A stretch of DNA of 64,000 nucleotides, taken from positions 124,001 to 188,000 of the forward strand of contig JAOSKR010000002.1 in assembly GCA_027493545.1 (NCBI GenBank), written 5' to 3'. Below the pieces are notes generated by a model. It was not told where the DNA came from. It ran no database searches and worked only from the letters and a program-made list of their open reading frames with translations. The position numbers and the translations under genes were made by a program. This document shows positions 1 to 8,671 of the stretch, one piece after another (the first letter of the stretch is position 1; the number at the start of each line of letters is the position of its first letter). Source of the DNA: Roseovarius sp. GTDB taxonomy: Bacteria > Pseudomonadota > Alphaproteobacteria > Rhodobacterales > Rhodobacteraceae.

Positions 1-364
1 GCAGGAGCGTGGCGTAGTGCCCCGACATCGGCGCGACCAGCAGCACCCGGCGGTCCATCTCGTCGCGGCCCTGGATGTCGAAATGGACCAGATTGCCGAA
101 CGGGCGCTCGAGCACCGTCTCGACATTGATCAGATGGTCGCGCCCGTCCTCGCCGGTGATCGATTCGATACCCCAGTCGGGCTTGCAGACCATGCGACTG
201 AAGGTGCGCTCAGTGACCTCGCCCCAGGCCGCCATCCACTGGAACGCGGGGTTTGGCACCATGCTGAAAACCGGATAGGATGCCATTGAGAGCGCCGTCG
301 CGCCGAGCCACTGATTGGAATTGCGGAAGGTCTCCATCAGATCATATGTCATCATGTAGCGCAT
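1..364 (-). CDS. phaZ: Intracellular PHA depolymerase, N-terminal part (runs off the left edge)
   Basis: Only the first 121 residues are present; the rest, including the lipase box, lies outside the window. The start ATG is at 364-362 and the protein begins MRYMMTYDLMETFRNSNQW, followed by PVFSMVPNPAFQW and a conserved DWGIESITGEDG stretch. This is the N-terminus I know from alphaproteobacterial intracellular polyhydroxybutyrate depolymerases, which release 3-hydroxybutyrate from storage granules. It is divergent from phaC with 102 bp between the starts, and a PhaR-type box lies in that gap. Neighbours and N-terminal similarity agree, but the catalytic residues cannot be checked here. Confidence 0.85.
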   Translation of the reverse strand, partial: MRYMMTYDLMETFRNSNQWLGATALSMASYPVFSMVPNPAFQWMAAWGEVTERTFSRMVCKPDWGIESITGEDGRDHLINVETVLERPFGNLVHFDIQGRDEMDRRVLLVAPMSGHYATLL

Positions 365-432
365 CGCGTACCCCTGTTGCCCGCCTCACCGGTTCATTCG
401 CGGCACTGCCGCACCGGTCAGGCGACATCATG

Positions 433-443
433 CTGCGCGGCAG
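433..443. promoter_or_regulatory. PhaR-type box between phaZ and phaC
   Basis: CTGC-GCG-GCAG, an exact match to the CTGC-N3-GCAG motif bound by PhaR in Paracoccus-type bacteria. It lies 23 bp upstream of the phaC start and 68 bp upstream of the divergent phaZ start, so it could serve either gene. Two more exact copies precede phaP. Binding is inferred from the motif only. Confidence 0.6.
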
Positions 444-466
444 AAACTTACGAGGGATTCTAAGAA

Positions 467-2267
467 ATGGCAACGCACGAGGACGCGACGGGAAAAACCT
501 TGAAAAGCTGAATCAGAACCTCGAACGGGTCGAGGAACTGTCGCAGCGCCTGGTGCAGGCGCTCTCGGCGCGCAATCCGGCCGACCCGTCACTGAGCGGA
601 CCCTCACAGGACCTGTTCGCCAAGGCGGCGGCGTCCTACTGGCAGGAGATGTTCGAAAACCCCGGCCGCATTTATGAACGCCAACTCGAATACTGGAGCC
701 GCTCGGTGCGCCATTTCCTCGAGGCGCAGCAGGCGTTGGCGCAGGGACAGGTGCCCGAAGACGCCCAAGAAGAAGACCCGCTCAAGGGCGACAAGCGCTT
801 TACCAATCCGCTGTGGCAGACGCACCCCTATTTCCGCTACATCAAGGCGCAATACGCGCTCAACAAGCAGGCGGTCGAGGAGGCGGTGGCGGCGCTTGAC
901 GACCTCGATCCCCGCGAAAAGCGCCGGCTGGAATATTTCTCGAGCCAGATCGTCGACATGATGAGCCCGACGAATTTTCTCGGCACCAACCCCGATGCGC
1001 TGGAGAGGGCGGTCGAGACCGAGGGCGAAAGCCTGGTCCGCGGGCTGGAGAACCTGGTCGCCGATCTCGAGGCCAACGGCGGCGAGATGGTGGTCCGCCT
1101 CGCCGACGACAGCGCGTTCGAGTTGGGCGGGAACATCGCCACCGCACCGGGCGAAGTGGTCTATCGCAACAAGATGATGGAGCTTATCCAGTACGCGCCG
1201 ACGACGGAACAGGTGTACGCGACGCCGCTGATCATCTTTCCGCCCTGGATCAACAAGTTCTATATCCTCGACCTGAAAGAGAAAAACAGTCTGATCCGCT
1301 GGATTGTCGAACAGGGTTACACGCTCTTCGTGGTTTCTGGATCAATCCCGACGGCTCTTATGCCGAGGTCGGGATGGACGACTACGTCAAGGACGGGTTC
1401 CTGACCGCGATCCGCGAGGTCAAGGCGATCACCGGCGAAAAACGGGTCAATGCGGTGGGCTATTGCATCGCCGGCACGACGCTGCACCTGACGCTGGCGC
1501 TGTTGGCCGGGCGCGGCGATACATCGGTGAAATCGGCCACTTTCTTTACCGCGCTGGCCGATTTTTCCGATCATGGCGAGTTCGTTCCCTTCCTGCAGGA
1601 CGATTTCATCGACGGGATCGAACGCGAGGTCGCGGAACACGGTATACTGCGTTCCTTCATCATGGGGCGCACGATGTCGTTCCTGCGTTCCAACGATCTG
1701 GTCTATCAGCCGGCGGTGCGCAGCTACATGATGGGCGAGACGCCGCCCGCCTTCGATCTGCTTTACTGGAACGGCGACGGCACGAACCTGCCGGCGCGCA
1801 TGACGATGGAATATCTGCGCAAGCTCTGCCAGCGCAACGAGTTCGTCGAAGGTGGATACGACCTGTGCGGCGAGCGGGTGCATATCGGTGACGTCAAGGT
1901 GCCGCTCTGTTCGGTGACCTGCCAGAACGACCACATCGCCGCCTGGAAGGACTGCTACCGCGGTTTCGGCCTGACCGGCGCGAAGGACCGCACCTTCATC
2001 CTGTCGGAATCGGGCCACATCGCCGGCATCGTCAACCCGCCCGGGCGAAAGAAATACGGCCACTACACCAACGATGACCTGAGCCTTGACGCCGAAGGCT
2101 GGCTCGAGGGCGCCAGCCATCACGAGGATTCGTGGTGGCCGCGCTGGGAAAGCTGGCTGCGCAAGCGCTCGGGCCGCAAGGTTGCCGCCAGAGAACCGGG
2201 CGATTCGGCGCATCCGCCCCTCGCTCCGGCTCCGGGGACCTATGTGCGCAAAAAGGCAAGCCTCTGA
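467..2267 (+). CDS. phaC: Class I poly(3-hydroxyalkanoate) synthase, two apparent 1-base frame breaks
   Basis: Polymerises (R)-3-hydroxyacyl-CoA into PHA at the granule surface. The corrected protein has 600 residues, normal for class I PhaC. ATG 467 follows a GAGG ribosome site and reads MATHEDATGKTL. The frame is lost near 498-500 (one C missing in ACC-TTG) and again near 1337 (one base missing before TGGATCAATCCC). After correction the N-terminal domain joins the alpha/beta-hydrolase domain. The lipase-like box GYCIAG supplies the nucleophile C334; D489 (CQNDH) and H518 (SGHIAG) complete the triad. phaP follows. Both breaks are single bases in short runs and look like sequence errors, since all catalytic residues are kept. 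Confidence 0.93.
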
Positions 2268-2304
2268 AAACGCCGCGGGTTTCGGTTGCGTTGTCCGAAG
2301 ATTG

Positions 2305-2351
2305 CTGCATTGCAGAAAAAACTTGAAATGCTGCGCTGCAGCATGTATATA
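2305..2351 (+). promoter_or_regulatory. phaP promoter with two PhaR boxes
   Basis: Two exact CTGC-N3-GCAG boxes lie at 2305-2315 (ATT spacer) and 2331-2341 (GCT spacer). A near-consensus promoter overlaps the second: TTGAAA at 2323-2328, a 17-bp spacer, then TATATA at 2346-2351. A repressor bound at 2331-2341 would sit inside the spacer and block RNA polymerase. This fits the known model in which PhaR leaves phasin promoters to bind nascent PHA. The elements are read directly; their function is inferred. Confidence 0.75.
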
Positions 2352-2415
2352 GATTGCAGACGCAGCAAAGGCGGGCCGCGGTCCGCGCAACCCAAGAAAC
2401 CCGAGGATACCCCAA

Positions 2416-2865
2416 ATGACCAAAGCACAAGACTTCAACACCGTGATGAAAGACATCATGGGCGCGTTCCCCGTCGACACCAAAGCGATGGAAGATGCCT
2501 TCAAGAACCAGGCCGCTCTGACCGAGAGGCTCTCGGGCGTGGCGCTGAACGCCGCCGAGAAATCGGCCGAGATCTCCAGCAAGTGGACCCGCGAAGCCCT
2601 GGCCAAGCTGGCCGAGTTCTCGAAAGCCAAGGCCGAGCCGGCCGATTATGCCAAGGCGATGACCGACTTCGCGTCGGCCAATGCCGAAGTGGCCGCCGAG
2701 AACATGGCCGCCTTCGCCGAGGTCGCCAAGAAGGTTCAGATGGACACCGTCGAACTGATGATGGCGGCGGGCAAGGACCTGCAGGAAGACGCCACCAAGG
2801 CGGTCAAGAAGGCCACCGACGAGGTGACCGCGGCCGCCAAGAAAGCCACCACCGCGGCCAAGTAA
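2416..2865 (+). CDS. phaP: Phasin, PHA granule surface protein
   Basis: A 149-residue helical protein of the phasin family, rich in Ala, Lys and Glu, without signal peptide or membrane segment. It starts MTKAQDFNTVMKDIMGAFPVD and ends in an alanine-lysine tail (KKATTAAK). Phasins coat PHA granules and limit their size. It lies 148 bp behind phaC, has its own promoter with two PhaR boxes, and is followed by a strong hairpin terminator before phaR, so it can be made at high level independently. Family and context agree well. Confidence 0.92.
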   Translation: MTKAQDFNTVMKDIMGAFPVDTKAMEDAFKNQAALTERLSGVALNAAEKSAEISSKWTREALAKLAEFSKAKAEPADYAKAMTDFASANAEVAAENMAAFAEVAKKVQMDTVELMMAAGKDLQEDATKAVKKATDEVTAAAKKATTAAK

Positions 2866-2929
2866 GGCACCCGAACGAACCGGCATCATTTCCCGCCCCC
2901 CTCCTCCCTGGCGGGGATGATCCGACAGA

Positions 2930-2961
2930 GGGCGAGCGCACCGCGCTCGCCCTTTCATTTT
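2930..2961 (+). terminator. Rho-independent terminator after phaP
   Basis: A perfect 10-bp stem, GGGCGAGCGC (2930-2939) pairing with GCGCTCGCCC (2943-2952), with a 3-base loop and the T-rich tail TTTCATTTT at 2953-2961. It lies 65 bp after the phaP stop and separates phaP from phaR. Confidence 0.85.
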
Positions 2962-2984
2962 GCGCCGCAGAAGTCTAAGGTTTG

Positions 2985-2997
2985 CTGCAGCGCTGCA
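2985..2997. promoter_or_regulatory. Palindromic PhaR-like operator in the phaR leader
   Basis: TGCAGCGCTGCA (2986-2997) is a perfect palindrome inside CTGCAGCGCTGCA. It contains the TGC/GCA half-sites of PhaR boxes with different spacing, ends 17 bp before the phaR start, and immediately precedes its ribosome site. PhaR is known to repress itself, so this is a plausible autoregulatory site. Confidence 0.5.
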
Positions 2998-3014
2998 TCA
3001 GGGGAGGTTCCGCC

Positions 3015-3575
3015 GTGGTAAATTCCGAAAAACCACTGCTCATCAAACGGTATGCCAGCCGGCGGCTCTACAACACCGAGACGTCCGATTACGTCACGCT
3101 GGAGGACATCGCCGAGTTCATCCGCGACGGCCGCGACGTGCAGATCATCGACCTCAAGTCGGGCGACGACCTGACCCGGCAGTATCTCCTGCAGATCATC
3201 GCCGAGCACGAAAGCCGGGGCGAGAACATGCTGCCGGTCAACGTGCTCAACGATCTGGTGCGCAGCTATAGTACGCAGGCCACGTCGATGGTGCCGGAAT
3301 TCCTTGCCGCCAGCTTCGAGATGCTGCGCGAGAGCCAGGCCCAGATGATGGAAAAGATGACCAAGGCCAACCCGCTGGCCTCGATGCCGGGGATGGAGGC
3401 GATGCGCGCCCAGCAGGAGGCGTTCCTCAAGGCGATGACCGGGCGGATGCCGGGCCTCGGCACCACCCCCGGGGCCGGTGGCGCGACCTCGGGCGAGGGC
3501 GGCAGCGAGGATCTGGACGAGATCAAGCGCCAGCTGGCGGAATTGCAGCAAAAACTGGCGAAGATGGGGAAATAG
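3015..3575 (+). CDS. phaR: PHA synthesis repressor PhaR
   Basis: A 186-residue repressor of phasin and PHA genes. The N-terminal PHB accumulation regulatory domain (about residues 7-70) contains IKRYASRRLYNTETSDYVTL; the following segment (QYLLQIIAEHESRG) is the PHB_acc repeat. The C-terminal half is Met/Gly-rich and ends in a short coiled coil (EIKRQLAELQQKLAKMGK). I chose GTG 3015 because GGGGAGG at 3001-3007 lies 7 bases upstream; an upstream ATG at 2982 would lie in the operator and lacks a ribosome site. In known systems PhaR binds both PHA and CTGC-N3-GCAG boxes, and several such boxes occur in this locus. Confidence 0.92.
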   Translation: MVNSEKPLLIKRYASRRLYNTETSDYVTLEDIAEFIRDGRDVQIIDLKSGDDLTRQYLLQIIAEHESRGENMLPVNVLNDLVRSYSTQATSMVPEFLAASFEMLRESQAQMMEKMTKANPLASMPGMEAMRAQQEAFLKAMTGRMPGLGTTPGAGGATSGEGGSEDLDEIKRQLAELQQKLAKMGK

Positions 3576-3588
3576 CAGGGGCCGGCAG

Positions 3589-4554
3589 ATGGTCGACAGC
3601 CCCGGACGCATCACCCTTTGGGGGATCGAGGTGTTCATGGCCACCGCCGACGAACGCTCGATCTCGGCCGCCGCCAGGCGGCTGGGCGCCAGCCCCTCGG
3701 CCGTCAGCCAGCAACTCACCAATCTCGAAAGCGCGATCGGCGCCACGCTCCTGCAACGTAACGCTCGCCCGGTGCGGCTGACGCCGGCGGGCGAAATCCT
3801 CAAGCGCCGCGCGCAGGTGATCCTCAACGAGGCCGCCCAGGCGCGCGCCGAGCTGGCGATGTCGCATCTGTCGATGCTCACCCGTTTTCGCCTCGGCATG
3901 ATCGAGGATTTCGAGGCCGACGTGACCCCGCGTCTTCTGACCCACATGGCGGGCGAGCTGAAGAGCTGCCAGTTCCTGCTGGAAACCGGCGCCAGCCACT
4001 ACCTCTACGACCTGCTCGACGCGCGGGCGCTCGACGTGATCGTCGCCGCCGAGATCGGTGCCGCCGACGACTGGGCCGAGGTGCATCCGCTGCTGCGCGA
4101 GGGCTTTGTCGTCGCGGCGCCGCGCGGGATGGTGGATTCCGCCCGCGACATGTTGCCCCAGCTCAGGAAGCTGCCGCTCATCCAGTACACCCAGCGCCAC
4201 TACATGGGGCGCCTGCTGACCTCGCATCTGGTGCGCCAGAATCTCAGCCTGCCGCACCGTTTCGAGCTGGACAGCTATCACGCCATCCTGGCGCTGGTGG
4301 GGCAGGGCGAGGGCTGGACCATCCTGCCGCCGCTGGCGCTGATGCGCGCCAGCCGCTTCGCCGAGCAGATCGACGTGATGGAATTGCCGCTCGAGCCGCT
4401 CTACCGCACCATCAGCCTGATCGCGCGCAAGGACATCCTGCAGGACATGCCGGGCCGTGTCGCCGAAGCCCTGCGCCCGATCCTGGCCGAACGCATCGTG
4501 GCGCCCGCCATCGGGCGGTATCCGTTCCTCAAGGGCGAACTGACGCTGCCGTGA
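3589..4554 (+). CDS. LysR-family transcriptional regulator
   Basis: 321 residues. An N-terminal winged helix (about 9-68) contains RSISAAARRLGASPSAVSQQLTN, the usual LysR recognition helix region, and is followed by a two-lobed substrate-binding domain (about 95-300). ATG 3589 is chosen because translation from there begins just before the HTH, as in other LysR proteins. It starts 13 bp after phaR and converges on the deaminase gene, whose stop is 5 bp from its own. It may control the amine/aminotransferase block on the other strand, but LysR genes usually diverge from their targets and this one does not, so the link is weak. Confidence 0.85.
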   Translation: MVDSPGRITLWGIEVFMATADERSISAAARRLGASPSAVSQQLTNLESAIGATLLQRNARPVRLTPAGEILKRRAQVILNEAAQARAELAMSHLSMLTRFRLGMIEDFEADVTPRLLTHMAGELKSCQFLLETGASHYLYDLLDARALDVIVAAEIGAADDWAEVHPLLREGFVVAAPRGMVDSARDMLPQLRKLPLIQYTQRHYMGRLLTSHLVRQNLSLPHRFELDSYHAILALVGQGEGWTILPPLALMRASRFAEQIDVMELPLEPLYRTISLIARKDILQDMPGRVAEALRPILAERIVAPAIGRYPFLKGELTLP

Positions 4555-4559
4555 TCCGC

Positions 4560-5051
4560 TCAGCCGGCGCGCGCCGCGCCCCAGCGTGCCATGACCTCGG
4601 CCGCGGCCTCGGACATCAGCTGCTCGTCGGGCATGTCGCGACGCCCCGCCGGCAGGCCGGTCTGGGCGCGCATCCGGGCGATATCGACGCGGCTGCCGTC
4701 GCCGCCGCGCAGGGGTGCGAGGATCTGCCCGCGCTCTTCGGCCGAGAGTGCGTAGACCATCCGTTCCACCCCGGCGATCAGCATCGCCGCGACGCAGAGC
4801 GGGCAGGGCTCGCACGAGGTGTAAAGCGTGGTGCCCGCGAGATCGGTGGTGCCGAGATTGCGGCAGGCGTCGCGGATCGCCTCGGTCTCGCCATGCGAGG
4901 TGGGGTCGAGGTCGGCGATCGAGCGGTTGACCCCCTCGCCGACGATGCGGCCGTCCCTGACCACCACCGCGCCATAGGGCGCGAGGCCCGGCTCAATGAG
5001 CGCGCGTGCCGACAGCTCGATCGCGCGGGCCATGAAGTCAGCATCGGTCAT
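4560..5051 (-). CDS. CMP/dCMP-type nucleoside or guanine deaminase family protein
   Basis: 163 residues with the zinc-dependent deaminase signature: HGETEAIRDAC (zinc His and catalytic Glu) and SCEPCPLCVAAML (two zinc Cys). Length and motifs fit the guanine deaminase/tRNA adenosine deaminase superfamily. The substrate cannot be told; the position at the end of an amine-catabolic block does not suggest tRNA editing. Its start overlaps the stop of the upstream class IV aminotransferase by 14 bases, so the two are probably co-translated. It is intact, unlike both aminotransferases before it. Confidence 0.82.
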   Translation of the reverse strand: MTDADFMARAIELSARALIEPGLAPYGAVVVRDGRIVGEGVNRSIADLDPTSHGETEAIRDACRNLGTTDLAGTTLYTSCEPCPLCVAAMLIAGVERMVYALSAEERGQILAPLRGGDGSRVDIARMRAQTGLPAGRRDMPDEQLMSEAAAEVMARWGAARAG

Positions 5052-5948
5052 AGTCGATCTCCGTCCAGTGGGCGGGCTCCCGCATCAGTTCGAAATAGCG
5101 ACGGCGCAACCCGGTGGCAACCGGCCCCGCCGCGCCGTTGCCAAAGCGCCGGTCGTCGATCCTGGCCACCGGCACGACGCCGCCGGCGGAGGTCGACAGA
5201 AACACCTCGTCGGCGTCCATGAGTTCGGCCACCGGCAGGGCGCGCTCTTCGGTTGCAAGCCCCTCCTCGCGCGCCAGTTCCAGCACCGTGCGGCGGGTGA
5301 TCCCGGCCAGCACCCCCGGGCCGGCGTGACCACGCGGCCGCGCTTCAGCGCGAAGACGTTGAAGCCGGGGCCTTCGGTGACGTTGCCGGCATCATCGGGC
5401 AGCAGGACGGTGTCGAACCCGTCATCCCCGGCCTCGAACAGGGCCTGGGTGAAATCGCCCCAGTGATAGTTCTTGACGCGCGGATTGATGCTCTGCTCGG
5501 GGATGCGGCGCACGTTCCGCGACAGCCGGACCGTGGCGCCGGCCTCAATGATTTCGGGTTTGACGACATGCACGTAAGGCACGCACCAGGCATAGAAATG
5601 GTTCGCGCAGTCGCGCGGGTCGCGGCTGCCGGGGATGCGCGGCGTGCCGCGAGCGGCGACCATCGACACATAGGCCGCGCGCAACCCGGAGCGCGCCACC
5701 ATCGCGTGCAGCGCCGCCGCGATCTCGTCGCGCGAAAGCCCCACCTGCATGCGCCAGGCCGCCATCGACGCCTCGAACCGGTCGAGATAGTCGGGCAGGC
5801 GAAAGAACCCGCCATCCCAGACCGGAACCACGTCATAGGTCACGTCGGAATGGATCAGAGCCCAGTCGGTGACCCTGATCGTGGCCTCGGCGATCGGCAC
5901 CACCGCGCCGCGCATCCACGCCGCGCCGTTGGAGAAATCCTTGTCCAT
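5038..5948 (-). CDS. Class IV (branched-chain/D-amino acid type) aminotransferase, one frame break
   Basis: 303 residues after correction. A PLP enzyme of fold type IV: the N-terminal domain contains WALIHSDVTYDVVPVWDGGFF and the Schiff-base lysine lies in NPRVKNYHWGDF. The frame is lost near 5321-5328 in a G/C run (one base missing), after which it continues VLAGITRRTVLELAREEG to the stop. The start ATG 5948 reads MDKDFSNGAAWMRG. The closest families by eye are D-amino-acid and branched-chain aminotransferases, but the substrate is open. It lies between a DegT aminotransferase and a deaminase in one minus-strand run. Confidence 0.85.
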
Positions 5949-5980
5949 GCGACCATCCCTGCGCGAAGGTCGCGGCCCGG

Positions 5981-7192
5981 TCAAGTGCCGTAGGCGCGCG
6001 CCTCGCCCATCACCTCGGCGGCCGCACCGACCAGGGCGGCGGCGATGAAATCCAGGTCCTCGCGTCCCAGCCGCGCCGGCAGGCGGGTGTCGCAGGCGCG
6101 CATCAGCATCCCCCGCGTGCGCGGCAGTTCGGGCACCCCGCCGGGCAGGAACCGCCAGTTCCAGAACGCGCGGGCGTTGTCGGCCGAAAGCCCGAAGACC
6201 TGCACGCCGACCCCCGCGCGCCGCCGCGGCGTCGGCAAAGGCGCGGGCCTCGTCCTCACCCATGCCGACGAGGTTGAACTGGATCGAATCCGGCGCGCGT
6301 TCCTCGGGGCCGAGCTTGGCCGGCACCTCGAGCCAGGGGCTGGCATCGAGCGCGGCCGCGACATGATCGTGATTGGCGCGGCCCCGGCGTACGCGGCGGG
6401 GGATTTCGGCGATCTGCGGGCGGATGATTGCGGCCGTGAGGTTCGACATCCGCATGTTGTAGAGCGGCAGCTCGTTCTGCCACCGCGCGAATGCGGCTTC
6501 GAGCGCGGGATCGGCTGCGGTCAGGTGCTTGGCCCAGTTGTGCTCGTAGGCGCCCGACATGATCACCGCGCGCGCCACCAGGTCGGCGTCATCGCTGACC
6601 ATGATCCCGCCCTCGCCGGCATTGACCAGCTTGTAGGACTGGAAACTGAAACAGCCCATGCGCCCGATGGTGCCGATGTTGCGCCCGCCCCGGTGGTGCC
6701 CAGTGAGTGCGCCGCGTCCTCGATCACCGGCACGCCGCGGGCGTCGCAGGCGGTCATGATCCGGTCCATGTCCGAGGTGTGCCCGCGCATGTGGCTGATG
6801 ATGACGGCGGCGATGCCGTCGTCGAGGCGGGTCTCGAAATCGGCGATGTCGATGCGGTAGTTGTCGCCCACCTCGCACAGCACCGGCACGCAGTCGGCAT
6901 GCACCACCGCCGAGGGCACCGCGGCAAAGGTGAAGGCCGGGATCAGCACCCGCGCATCGCGCGGCAGCCCCAGCGCCTTGAGCGACAGAAAGAGCGCCGC
7001 CGAACAACTGCTGACCGCCAGCGCGTAGCGCGCGCCGATGAAATCGGCAAAGTCGTGCTCCAGTAACGTGACCGGCGCCTCGTGCGGCGCGGTATAGCGG
7101 AAAAGATCGCCCGTGCGGAGCATCCGGTCGATCTCGGCCCGGGCAGCTTCGGGGATCGGTTCGGCGTCAAAGACGTTGGGGGCAAGGGTCAT
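5981..7192 (-). CDS. DegT/DnrJ/EryC1-family PLP aminotransferase, two frame breaks
   Basis: 403 residues after correction. Fold type I sugar/cyclitol-type aminotransferase: VIEDAAHSLGTT precedes the PLP lysine in SFQSYKLVNAGEGGIMVSDD, followed by YNMRMSNLTAAIIRPQ. Frame breaks lie near 6690-6697 (one base missing) and near 6222-6227 (one extra G in a five-G run); together they restore the frame. Members usually act on nucleotide-sugar ketones, but a few act on small amines. Here it stands among glutamine synthetase homologues and an amine oxidoreductase, so a role in an amine pathway is possible. No sugar genes are nearby. Confidence 0.82.
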
Positions 7193-7307
7193 GTGTTCGG
7201 GTTTCCTGAATAGCCTTTTCGGTTTTCCCGAAAATGCCTACACCAGGCCGTCGCGCGCACAAAGCGGAATCTGCGCGTCCGCGCGGTACGGGCAGACCCC
7301 CGCCGCC

Positions 7308-8612
7308 TCAGACGCCGAGCCGGTCGCGCAGCGAGAACCACGTCATCGCCAGCACCAGCAGCGGCGTGCGCAGTCCCGCGCCGCCGGGAAAGGGCCGCGT
7401 CGGGATGCGCGCCATGGTGTCGAAGCCCTCGGCCTGGCCGGCGATGGCGTCGGCCATCAGCTTGCCGGCGTGGGTGGCGGTGCCGAGGCCATGCCCGGAA
7501 TAACCCGACGCGTTCAGCATGTTGGGCGCCAGCCGCGCCAGATAGGGCAGCCGTTTCATGGTGATCGCCAGCGTGCCGCCCCAGGCGTGATCGATGCGCA
7601 CATCGGCAAGATGCGGAAAGATTTCCGTCATCGGCTTGCGCACGGTGGCGGCGATGTCGCGCGGAAAGCGGTAGCCATAGCTCTCGCCGCCGCCGAAAAG
7701 CAGCCGCTTGTCGGGGCTGAGGCGGAAATAGTTGATGACGAAGCGGGTATCGGCCACCGCGACGTCGCGGGTCAGCACGCGGTTCGCCGCCTCGCCCAGG
7801 GGCTCGGTGGCGACGACGAAATTGTTGATCGGCATCACCCGCGCCGCCACGCCGGCGTCAAGCCCGCCGAGATAGCCGTTGCAGGCGAGGATCACGTGAT
7901 CCGCCCTGACCAGCCCGCGCCCGGTGCGCACGGTGGCCGGATCGCCCCGGTCGATGCGGTGCACCTCGCTCGTCTCGAAGATGCGCACGCCGGCGTCACG
8001 CGCGGCCCGCGCCAGCCCGAAGGCGAACGCCAGCGGGTTGAGGTGCGCTGCGCCCATGTCGAGCGTGCCGCCCACGTATTTCGGCGACGGGCAGAGCGCC
8101 TGCGCCGCCTCCCGGTCGAGCTTTTCGATTTCCTCGTAGTCGTAGCGCGCGGCGAGATGTTCGGCATAGCGCTGCTCGTCCACCGCCTCGCGGCGGGTAA
8201 AGCCCAGATGCGCCACGCCGGGGCGCAGGTCGCAGTCGATGCCGTGGCGCGCGATCAGGTCCTTGACCAGCGCCTTTGCGTCCTCCGCCAGCGCCCAGAG
8301 CTTCGCGGCGTCGTCGCGCCCCACCAGCCGTTCGACCGCCGGCTGCTCGATGCGCTGGCCGCTGCCGAGCTGCCCGCCGTTGCGCCCCGAGGCGCCGAAC
8401 CCCACCCGGTGCGCCTCGATCAGCACCACGTCGAACCCGCGCCCGGCCAGATGCAGCGCCGCCGACAGCCCGGTAAAGCCCGCGCCGATCACGCAGACAT
8501 CGGCGCGGGTTTCGCCCTCGAGCGGCGCAAACGGTGCGGGCGGCTCGGTGGTGGCGGCGTACCAGCTTGGCGGAAATCGCCCCGGCCGGTCGTTGGAATG
8601 AAGCAGGTTCAT
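7308..8612 (-). CDS. FAD-dependent amine oxidoreductase, PuuB-like (DAO family)
   Basis: 434 residues, intact. An N-terminal dinucleotide-binding motif (VCVIGAGFTGLSAALHLAGRG, about residues 39-59) is followed by GFGASGRNGGQLGSGQR, typical of gamma-glutamylputrescine oxidoreductases, and a C-terminal FAD-contact segment (NASGYSGHGLGTATHAG). The N-terminus MNLLHSNDRPGRFPPSWYAA is also PuuB-like. The family oxidises gamma-glutamylated amines to aldehydes. It directly follows a PuuA-like glutamine synthetase homologue in the same direction, which supports that reaction. The exact amine is unknown. Confidence 0.87.
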   Translation of the reverse strand: MNLLHSNDRPGRFPPSWYAATTEPPAPFAPLEGETRADVCVIGAGFTGLSAALHLAGRGFDVVLIEAHRVGFGASGRNGGQLGSGQRIEQPAVERLVGRDDAAKLWALAEDAKALVKDLIARHGIDCDLRPGVAHLGFTRREAVDEQRYAEHLAARYDYEEIEKLDREAAQALCPSPKYVGGTLDMGAAHLNPLAFAFGLARAARDAGVRIFETSEVHRIDRGDPATVRTGRGLVRADHVILACNGYLGGLDAGVAARVMPINNFVVATEPLGEAANRVLTRDVAVADTRFVINYFRLSPDKRLLFGGGESYGYRFPRDIAATVRKPMTEIFPHLADVRIDHAWGGTLAITMKRLPYLARLAPNMLNASGYSGHGLGTATHAGKLMADAIAGQAEGFDTMARIPTRPFPGGAGLRTPLLVLAMTWFSLRDRLGV

Positions 8613-8637
8613 GCCTTCATCTTGCTCCAAATACTCG
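8611..8637 (-). repeat. Dispersed intergenic repeat, copy 1
   Basis: On the minus strand this reads GAGTATTTGGAGCAAGATGAA followed by GGCAT, one of five copies of a short dispersed repeat in this window. The consensus is GGAGTATTT, three variable bases, then GGCAAGATGAAGG. It lies between the PuuA-like and PuuB-like genes and its last bases overlap the PuuB-like start codon. Confidence 0.6.
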
Positions 8638-8671
8638 CGCCGCGGGCGATGCGCGGGCCCTGGCCCGCGCC

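Noticed and set aside
1317..1404. Programmed frameshift in phaC
   Set aside because: No slippery heptamer or following pseudoknot was seen, and similar one-base breaks occur in 22 other genes, so a sequence error is the simpler explanation.
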